From the NCBI GenBank assembly GCA_023935145.1, contig CM043705.1, positions 56,824,084-56,888,083 of the forward strand: a stretch of 64,000 bases of DNA. Reading direction: 5' to 3'. The position numbers were made by a program, and so were the translations under genes. Source of the DNA: Bretschneidera sinensis. Lineage: Eukaryota > Streptophyta > Magnoliopsida > Brassicales > Akaniaceae. The stretch's first letter is position 1; every line of letters begins with the position of its first letter. Below the pieces are notes generated by a model, which searched no databases, had not been told where the DNA came from, and saw only the letters and a program-made list of their open reading frames with translations. Shown here one piece after another: positions 56,901-64,000 of the stretch.

Positions 56901-59900
56901 AAGAACAGGGCAATATATTAGGATGAATAACAATCATCAATGGCTTGAAATGTGCCTTTCATTCGGAATGCTCAAGATTGGGAAATCCGAAGTTTTCAAT
57001 GCTTTTCTGGGAATGTTTATGCCATGAGAATTTGAACAAGGAAGATACGTTGAAATGCCATTTAGAAGGGAGGAGGGTAACTTTGATGTCAAGTCCTTTA
57101 ATAAAGCTCTAGTTAAGAATCTTCCTATGGAGGGAAATGGCAACTTCCTTTGGAAAATTTGTTCTACCTTAAAAGTTATGTTTTTCTTTTTTATTCCTTT
57201 CTGCATGAGAAGCTACACGGGGAAAGATTTCACTATTAATAATCAAGAAAGGAGAGTCTATACGTTTTTTGCATGATACTTGGTGTGGGGACACCACCCT
57301 TGAAAGACCAATTTCCTTTGGTGTTCACTATTGTGAGAGAATCGGATGCTTAATTAATGAATGTGCTTCTTTGGTAAATGTGGAGGTTTTGTGGGATATT
57401 CCGCTCGTCCGCTACGCTCATGATTGAGAACTCCAAAGTATTGAAGACTTGTATGAAGAAGTTTACAAAGTTAAGATTGATCTGCTTAGGAAGGATCATT
57501 TGAAATGGAGGCATGATGCCAACGGAAAGTTTGAGGTTCAGCTACTTAGCTCCTTTTATAAGCCTCTTTTACCAATTGAAGGGAGCTCCCAATTCCCTTG
57601 GAAGTCCATTTGGAAGACTAATGCTCCCACTAAAGTCACTTTTTTTGTTTGGGAAGCTTCTTAGGGGAGGATTTTGACCATTGATAATCTACAAAATAGA
57701 GGGAAAGTGCTTGTGAATTGTTGCTACCTATGCAAAGAGGATTGTGAGTCTGTGCATCATTTACTTCTAAATTGTTCTTGGACTAGACAACTTTGGATAA
57801 TGGCTTTTCGGGTTTTGGGTCTTTGTTCGGTGAGTAGTGGTTCCGTTAAAGAGATGTGGGCGTGGAAGGGCATTTGAGCTTCAAGAGAGAGGAAGAAGAT
57901 TATTGCCTTAATCCCAATTTCCATTTGGTGGATAGTTTGGTTGGAGAAAAATAAAAGAGATTTTGATGGGGTTACAAGGTCGATTGTTGATCTTTAAGAT
58001 TGGTGGCTCAACACCCTTTTTTTTTGGCAAGAGGGGAATTTTCTTGTAAAGGAGAATCATCTTTTTGATTTCATAGAAACATCATCTCTTAGATGGCTTT
58101 ACAAGGGACAAGGACCTTTATATCCTTCATCTCCAAATAGCTTATGTTACATCTATGGCCTTAAAGTAACTACGAAATATAATTAATAAGAAATTTATAC
58201 CTGGATGGACTTTCATCTCCAAAAAGCTTTTGTTACATCTATGGCCTTAAAGTAACTACGAAATATAATTATTAAGAAATTTAAATACCTGGATAGACGT
58301 GAGTATAGCTGCTACATCATAAATTGGACTCCACTGATTTTGTAGAATGTCCAAACAAATGCTTCCATCTGCATAAACTGAAGAAAGATCAAGGCATACT
58401 AGTAGCTTAGAATCAAATCTGAAATTGATAACAAAATACTAGATTTTCTCATTGAACAAAAAGAAGAAAAATAATGATAAAAAGCCAAAAACAGTTTGAA
58501 GCCACAAGAAGGAGCTGGAACAGCAAAGCTGATATGTCACAGTTAATTAGGCACTTGGTTTGATGGTGGATCACCTTTTACTTCATTGCTCTATTGCTTG
58601 AAAATAATGGTCCCTACTTTTCTCTGTCTGGGACTTATATGTTGATGCCTACAACAGTTTTTTAGATACTGGATTGGAAAGGGAGGATCCTAAGGCATAA
58701 TAATCATACTCTGTGGAGTGCTGTTCCATTATGCTCTATGCGGTGTATATAGCGTTACAGGAACAGTCAGACATTTGTTGAGCTTGCTTCACATATAAGT
58801 CAAATTTCTAATCTTAAGATCACTTTTTGACCGGATGACTGCATTGCAGTTCTATGGTTTTTCTCCTCTGATTTTTTGGTACATTGAATCTCAACCACTC
58901 ATTATCTCTGTTCCATTATATTTATATATTTCTTGTATCTTATGGTTATAGCTGTCTGTGCTGCTAAGTAAAACCTCTTACATATCAACTAAAAATTAAT
59001 GAACCCAGAATCGCAACATTGATAGTTAATTGGAACCCAGAATGAGTCCACCATAAACCCATTGCCTATGCAGTATGCACCAATAGAGGCAAAGACTAAC
59101 GGCCAACTATAACCGAGTGTGGCACCAGAAAACATGTGAAAATTTTAACGCGTCACTAACATTTCGAAAGATTCAGACATAGTCCAGATAAAACTGGAGA
59201 ACATCAATTACTGAAATGTAGATCAAAATAAAGAAACTGAATTTCTTGTATCCAACTTACTATTTGGATGGAACATCCGAGAAACAAAACGGACAGTTGG
59301 TGGCTTATTTGGATAATCCTCTGAGAACTGAAGCGTCAATTTAAATGTACCTGAAGGATCAAAATATCATAAGAGACTTGAGATGCAATTAATATATAAA
59401 TAAATACCTGCATAAATAATTTATATGTATGAAACACTACTCGCTGTTAACATAGAACAGCAACCAGCATAGTAAAAAAACCATTATAAACTTAACGATC
59501 ATGCCACAGTGAAGGTCAAATAGAAATATTAGCAAGTTAGATTGCTTAAGAAAGGAAATTCAAGCATTGAATTTAAACAGCATATATGTGAAGGCAGTAA
59601 CACATTCCTATATTGGGAGTATATCAACCTCTTCATCTCAGATTCTTGGTTTGAATGTTCAAGGACACTACTATACACATGAAGTAGACATTCCCAGTAT
59701 GCCAAAGTATGCACATACATAGGATGGTTTAATATCTTCCACATGAACAAAGGCTACCCATAGCTGGTGCACTGAAGTAGAATCCTAAAAAGGGTGATCT
59801 GAGGGTGGTCCTAACCTTCAGTATTTTGCGTAAGTAGCCACTCTGAGGACTCATAACCACATTTATCCCCCCCCCCCCTCCCCCAAGAAGAAAAAAGACC

Positions 59901-60653
59901 ACACCATTCACATGATGCATCCTGGACTGTATTGAGTGACATTTACTAATTTTGTGAACAATGAGGAGAACATTAAAAAGAAAAGGGATGTGCATTAAGC
60001 CATTCAAATATCACAAACCAAACCATATTATATATTTATATCGTCTTGATGCAATTCTTATGTAACAACAAGATGGTGATACCATCAAACACACACTTAA
60101 ACGTTGCATTACAAAACAACAAAGAAATTGCAATTTGCAAAAGTTATCATGCGCAAGATTTGAATTTACCTTACTTATAAAAAAATGAATTTACCTCCAA
60201 CCCATTCAAACATTACAAGCCAAACCATATTACATTGTCTTGATGCAATTCTTAAGTAACAACAAGATGATAACACCATCAAACACACCACTTAGACATT
60301 GCATAACAAAACAACAAAGGAATTGCAATTTACAAAAGATATCATCCTCGCTAAATCATGCTCAATAATTGAATTTACCTCCATCCCATGGGGTGTCATC
60401 AGGCCTGCAAGTCAACCAACATAAGGCATAAGAAAAACTGCTTGGATCATTACCGGAGATCATCAAAGTAGGAAAAGAATCCACAACAACAAAGCTAAAA
60501 TTTAACGTCATTTCCTTTCTTTACATACCCAAATATAACCGCATTCCAGAGCATAATATTGTTGTCTTGAGGAGCACCACTAATTCCTGCAGGAGGGTCT
60601 TGCTGCAATCTCTTAAAATCCCTCATCAGTCTCTTCCTTGCTGGAGTTGACAT
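50926..60653 (-). CDS. UBC2: Ubiquitin-conjugating enzyme E2, RAD6/UBC2 type
   Basis: Five coding exons: 60529-60653, 60379-60404, 59261-59350, 58289-58377 and 50926-51054, with consistent phases, giving exactly 152 residues, the length of Arabidopsis UBC1/UBC2. The N terminus is [20 protein letters not shown]. The E2 fold follows with PDDTPWDGG, the HPN motif at 78-80 and catalytic Cys88 in DGSICLDIL, then [10 protein letters not shown]. The C terminus is VEQSWTAD. The enzyme takes ubiquitin from E1 and, with RING E3 partners, monoubiquitinates histone H2B and acts in post-replication DNA repair. Coding intron 4 (51055-58288) is about 7.2 kb because it holds a copia element and a LINE fragment. 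A leader intron precedes the ATG. The coding sequence looks intact. The UBC1/UBC2 paralogue choice is uncertain. Confidence 0.95.
51276..52223 (-). repeat. 3' LTR of copia copy 2
   Basis: 948 bp, close to 55836-56766 but carrying an extra GGCGCTGGTAAGGGAGAGGT-type unit in the GC-rich patch near 51970-52060. The polypurine tract ACAAAGGTAGAGAT adjoins it at 52224-52237 (minus strand). Confidence 0.92.
52304..52986 (-). pseudogene. Copia copy 2 reverse transcriptase / RNase H fragments
   Basis: From 52986 the minus strand reads [13 protein letters not shown]. After a deletion it shifts to [17 protein letters not shown], so the catalytic YVDD reads YVID. It continues with [19 protein letters not shown] and LMYLKA, then after a second deletion joins WQPVVAL of RNase H. 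The last part, 52304-52540, has [29 protein letters not shown] and DLGTKVLPL. Upstream at about 53050-53150 a short NNFWELV-type start is also readable. The block lost in copy 1 is partly kept here, and the reverse. It is inactive. Confidence 0.82.
53392..54150 (-). pseudogene. Copia copy 2 integrase core, largely open
   Basis: An open frame of 240 codons from 54114 carries all three catalytic acids: D in [14 protein letters not shown] in [10 protein letters not shown] and E in [35 protein letters not shown] and [15 protein letters not shown] follow. Just upstream, HADL is followed by TGA where tryptophan is expected (about 54158), splitting it from the pre-integrase part. It inserts element cDNA into chromosomes in active relatives. 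Confidence 0.88.
54157..54613 (-). pseudogene. Copia copy 2 pre-integrase and protease-linker region
   Basis: Segment 54157-54381 has [20 protein letters not shown] and [16 protein letters not shown], the HHCC zinc-binding region of integrase. Segment 54362-54613 has [20 protein letters not shown] and KIKVAKGS. The two are in different frames. Confidence 0.82.
54745..55503 (-). pseudogene. Copia copy 2 gag with internal deletion
   Basis: The ATG at 55501-55503 opens [24 protein letters not shown] at 55252-55254 replaces the tryptophan codon found at the same place in copy 1 (DPAVIWKKLDEL); the frame then continues to 54745. NKELQDNLD joins directly to [10 protein letters not shown], so about 80 residues present in copy 1 are missing. 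The Arg/Gly-rich region has a local duplication (RDRGRGES twice). The knuckle [14 protein letters not shown] keeps CX2CX4HX4C. Confidence 0.86.
55823..55834 (-). other. Primer binding site, copia copy 2
   Basis: The minus strand reads TGGTATCAGAGC, one base from the 5' LTR, complementary to initiator tRNA-Met. Confidence 0.92.
55836..56766 (-). repeat. 5' LTR of copia copy 2
   Basis: 931 bp. A TATA box (TATATAAA, minus strand) lies at 56286-56293. It is followed on the plus-strand side by the target duplication taaag. Confidence 0.92.
57055..58090 (+). pseudogene. 3' fragment of a LINE (non-LTR) reverse transcriptase
   Basis: The plus strand reads, across several frames and stops, [14 protein letters not shown] (LNKALL-type motif), [48 protein letters not shown] and [20 protein letters not shown] then [14 protein letters not shown]. 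This is the zf-RVT zinc-finger region found after plant LINE reverse transcriptases. The upstream endonuclease and polymerase are missing, as usual for 5'-truncated LINEs. It lies in intron 4 of the E2 gene, opposite to the gene's direction. Confidence 0.85.
58129..58300. repeat. 86-bp tandem duplication at the exon 4 donor of the E2 gene
   Basis: Two near-identical 86-bp units (58129-58214 and 58215-58300) share GTTACATCTATGGCCTTAAA and GTAACTACGAAATATAATTA. The unit ends with ACCTGGAT, which is the last bases of exon 4 and its splice donor. So a second copy of the donor context lies 80 or so bases downstream in the intron. Confidence 0.85.
59997..60378. repeat. Tandem duplication of about 190 bp beside exon 2 of the E2 gene
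   Basis: Copies at about 59997-60185 and 60199-60378 share GTCTTGATGCAATTCTTA, GTAACAACAAGATG, CACCATCAAACACAC and AAAACAACAAAG. The unit's edge, GAATTTACCTCCA, is the exon 2 donor context and recurs at 60188. Small indels distinguish the copies. Confidence 0.82.
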
Positions 60654-60658
60654 CCTCA

Positions 60659-61432
60659 CTGCCTAATAATTCGATAAAGAGCCCCAACTAAACAATACCA
60701 CTCAGTATCGTCACATACAAGTGATACACATAGCAAAGAGATCAACAAATTAAACTTTTTTGTATAAAAAAAAAAATGCACCCACAACAATTTTTTAGGT
60801 CTTTGCATACCAATTCCTCGAGAGTACATATCAAACAAGTCGTAATTAAAGTTCCAAAAGGCAACAAGTTGAGAGAACAGAATTTATAATTAGTCAAGCT
60901 TTGATCGAGCCTAGATTGGCGGGTTGATAACGTCATTTAACAGACATAGCCTGATAATATGACAGCGATAGTGCGAGGCGGACACAAGAATATCGTTTGA
61001 GAGCACACAAGGTGATAAACCTAGTCAAGGAAAGTGGATATGCGAATTTATGCCTTGATTTTGGTCTTAACGCTAACAGAGCAGATCACAAGGACCAGAA
61101 GGAAAACAATTACGTCTAGCAATAAAAAACAGCGAGAGCCTAATTACAAGAGTTAATAATCACTATGGAAAAATTGCACCTTCTATTCAATTCTTAATTC
61201 CCATCACACAGATCATAACCCTAGATCCATATCACAAACAACAAATTATCAAAAGCTTATAGCTCTTCAATAACTGGCAAATAAAGCCAGGGTTTCTCCA
61301 TATTAGATTCGGATAAAACAACAAAAACTCAAATCAAAAGCAAAATCAAACAATCTAAGCCACGAAATGGGGAAAAAGAGCTAGAAAAAACAAAAGAGCG
61401 TAATATAATAGAGAGCTCTCACTTGAGCAAAC
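60659..61432 (-). other. Leader (5' UTR) intron of the E2 gene
   Basis: On the minus strand a donor CTCAA/GTGAGAG (GT at 61431-61432) and an acceptor TTAGGCAG (AG at 60659-60660), five bases before the ATG, bound a 774-bp intron. Leader introns are usual in plant UBC1/2 genes. Confidence 0.65.
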
Positions 61433-61664
61433 GCGGCGAGTAGCTTCGATTCTTCAAAAAGGCAAAAAGAAAAAGCTTCAAAATCACAGTAAAGCGTAAG
61501 AAACTTTCTCCTCTACCAAAATTTTATCAGGAAACAAACGTTTTTACCGTGACCAATCTATCAAAGTGAAGAGAGGTAGAGAATTTACGCACTTCAAAAA
61601 TTATTAATAACTGAAAACAAAAGGATATGGTGTTGGGTAGCTCAGGTCAGGGACACATATAACG

Positions 61665-61704
<40 letters not shown>
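61665..61704. repeat. (CT)n(AT)n microsatellite upstream of the E2 gene
   Basis: CT repeats from about 61665 to 61690, then AT repeats to about 61704. On the minus strand it lies shortly upstream of the first UTR exon, so it may overlap the promoter. Confidence 0.9.
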
Positions 61705-62640
61705 CTCAACTGCTGAATTCTTTTGCTTTGTGCCTTATTGCCAAGTTGCTCAAAATCATAATTGTGTAGTAAATAAATAAATATCTCGTGTGTATGTTTC
61801 TTTTCATAACATTACCGTATACGTAATTATGGTTTTCTAGAAAGTTCATTTTCCCGGGAAAGTGCAAAAGAAAAAGTAAAATCTTTCTCGCAAAATAAAC
61901 GAGAAAAGAAAAAGACTTCTTGATTAATCTATAATGAGCCAACTTTAATTATAGATTGTTGTTATAACTCATGCTAGGTTATTCGATCTTGATTCTTGAC
62001 TATCGATGCGCAATTGATCATTTGGTAATGATGTGGATTCCTTTATGTGAGAGGCTGGGAGCTATCTTATTTCTTTGGTCAAACGTCAAATTGCTTTTAG
62101 CATGTGGAATGAAAAGTTAATAGAAACAGTGATCAGTGATCACTACGACTCTATTAGCATGTGGAATGAAAAGCTAATAGAAACAATTATCAGTGATCAC
62201 TACGAGTCTATCTACAAATATTCTTCCACAAGTATTTTATTGAAGCCACTAAATTGATTCAATCCCACCAAAAGCTTTAGCGGGTTGTTAAAGGCTCATT
62301 CTAAAGTGTATAGGTTCCAAGTTACCGAAATTTCTTAACATGAAGAAAGATGAGTTTGTTATTTGTAATTTTGATCAGGTTAAGAGTAACACACAACAAA
62401 TGGAGTTAAAAAATTAAGCGACTTTATGTAGATATTGTTCGAGATTGAACTTAAAGTATTGATTAAAGTTAATTTTTGCTTTTAACTACCTTAAGTTTTT
62501 TGCTTTTAAGTTGGCTTTAATCTAATCCCAAACAACACCGCAGAGCAGTTCCACACATATTATTTCTGAATAGAGTGAGAATTTGGAAGAAAATCAGACT
62601 TAACAGACTCAGGATAAATTGTACAATATTGCAAACATAG
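61705..62640. other. Intergenic region with a 57-bp tandem duplication
   Basis: AT-rich. The plausible E2 promoter lies at its left end. No gene recognised; the tandem duplication at 62099-62212 is the only structure. Confidence 0.45.
62099..62212. repeat. 57-bp tandem duplication
   Basis: Units 62099-62155 and 62156-62212 differ at a few bases. Each contains AGCATGTGGAATGAAAAG and ATCAGTGATCACTACGA, the latter including the palindrome GTGATCAC. Confidence 0.9.
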
Positions 62641-62649
62641 ACCGAGAAA

Positions 62650-64000
62650 AGAGATTAGACCATCGTTGACGTGCAATAATGTTATTTTGTCAAATAGTAC
62701 TAATGTAGTTGTTTATGCCCCGTCAGTTGCGCAAGAAACCAGTGATGCATTTGAGCCTTCCACATATAATGAAGTCATTGTTTGTGCAGATTCTTTAAAG
62801 TGGCTAGTAGCCATGCATGAAAAGATGAAATCTTTTGAGAAGAATCATACTAGAAAATTGGTAAAATCACTTATGGGTAAGAAGGTAATTGGTAGCAAAT
62901 GGGTATTATGCAAAATGGGTATTCAAGAAGAAAGAAGGCATCCCAAGAATTGAGAATGCAAGGCATAAACCATGTTTGGTTGTTAAGGGATACAATCAGG
63001 TCGCATGAGTTGATTTTAATGATGTGTTGTCTCCTGTTGTAAAGCATAGTTCCATTCAAGTTTTGCTTTTTTGGATGCTATGCATAATTTGGAATTAGAA
63101 CAGCTGATGTTAAAACTGGTTTTTGTATAGTGAGCTTGAAGAGAAAATCTAAATGCATCAACTGGAGGGTTTTATTATTGAGGGTAAATAAAACCATGTC
63201 TATTTGTTGAAGAAGTCCATATATGGTTTGAAGTAGTCTCTTTGCCAGTGGTACAAGCAGTTTGATTTCTTCATGGCAAGTAATATGTATTCTAGAAGTA
63301 AGTATGACAGTTGTATATGTCTCAGAAAACTTGTTTTTGAATCATTTTTTTTATCTATTGATGTATGTTGATGATGTGCTCGTTACTTTTAAGAGTGTAT
63401 TGAGATTACTAGCCTGAAAGCACTGCTCAACAATGAATTTTAGATGAAAGATTTGGGTCCAGTTAATAAGATTCTTATTATGAAGATCAGAATAGATAGA
63501 GGTGCAACTTTGTTATATTTGACACAAGAGAAGTACATTGAGAAAATTTTGTAGTGCTTTGGTATAAAGAATGTCAAACCTGTTAGTGTTCTTCTTGCTG
63601 CTCAATTTAAACTTACAGCTGCTTTGTCTCAACAAACAGATGATAATAAAGAGTACATGTCACATGTTCTTTATTATAGCGCTGTTGGGAGTCTTATGTA
63701 TGCCATGGTTTGCACCCGTCCAGATATTGCACAAGTTGTCGGTGTGGTTAGCAATATATGGGTAATCTAAGGAATGAGCATTAGAGAGTTGTTACATCTA
63801 TTCTTCAGTATCTTAAAGGTACTTCAGATCTATGTTTTAAGTTTGGAGTCCACAAAAACAATGTTTTTGGTTATGTTGATTCAAATTTTGCAAGCAATCT
63901 TGATAAAAGATCTATTATAGATTATATGTTTGCTCTTAGTGGATGTGTTGTTAGTTGGAAAGCTACTCTATAACCTATTGCTGTTTTTTAGGCTATAGAG
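62650..64000 (+). pseudogene. Decayed Ty1/copia reverse transcriptase / RNase H relic
   Basis: The plus strand, with many stops and frame changes, reads EPSTYNEVIVCADSLKWL, GSKWV, SLCQWYKQFDFF, MYVDDVLVTF (YVDD at 63364-63375), MKDLGPVNKILIMKIRIDRG, LTQEKYIEKIL and MYAMVCTRPDIAQVVGVVS, in the order of copia reverse transcriptase into RNase H. It runs to the right edge. It is not the same family as the two copies above, and no LTR is visible in the window. Confidence 0.85.

Overview
This is a stretch of plant (almost certainly eudicot) nuclear DNA. The evidence is spliced genes with GT-AG introns whose products are plant-specific (an IQ67-domain protein, an F-box/FBD/LRR protein, an LRR receptor-like pseudokinase), AT-rich intergenic DNA, and layers of nested plant transposable elements. 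The species cannot be told from the sequence.

Layout. 1-13789: the 5' part of a minus-strand CACTA (En/Spm-like) DNA transposon, running off the left edge. It holds an internally deleted transposase (489-1530) and is split by a Ty1/copia element (2672-8306) and a deleted Ty3/gypsy element (9929-12793). Its terminus with subterminal repeats is at about 13520-13789. 13790-19830: an F-box/FBD gene (minus, 18120-19825) with an apparent in-frame stop before its FBD part, and a partial duplicate of its 3' end and downstream flank about 3.1 kb away. 19830-22400: intergenic DNA with a 600-bp A/T-only trinucleotide-like block. 23054-28361: an intact five-exon IQD (calmodulin-binding IQ67-domain) gene on the minus strand. 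31574-45482: a minus-strand Ty3/gypsy element of Tat-lineage type with a truncated pol, an antisense extra ORF carrying its own TATA box, and a 48-bp minisatellite beside the 3' LTR. Its gag is interrupted by a second, gag-only gypsy element (36695-43694). 46918-50262: an LRR receptor-like (inactive) kinase gene on the plus strand, apparently carrying a nonsense codon. 50926-60653: a complete RAD6/UBC2-type ubiquitin-conjugating E2 gene on the minus strand. Its fourth coding intron has grown to about 7.2 kb by insertion of a second copia element (51276-56766, with a perfect 5-bp target duplication) and a LINE 3' fragment (about 57055-58090). 62650-64000: a decayed copia reverse transcriptase/RNase H relic on the plus strand.

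How it fits together. The intact-looking host genes are the E2 gene, which reconstructs to exactly 152 residues, and the IQD gene (572 residues). The receptor kinase and F-box genes each show one premature stop and may be pseudogenes or null alleles. The transposons account for roughly half of the window and are all defective. The two copia copies belong to one family and carry different, complementary deletions in the reverse transcriptase. The two gypsy gag carriers have lost all or most of pol. The most unusual structures are the antisense-ORF/minisatellite arrangement of the Tat-like element, the nested insertion series, and the tandem duplications ending at splice donors of the E2 gene. 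Exon borders were assigned by eye from GT/AG sites, reading-frame continuity and family resemblance; no alignment was run.
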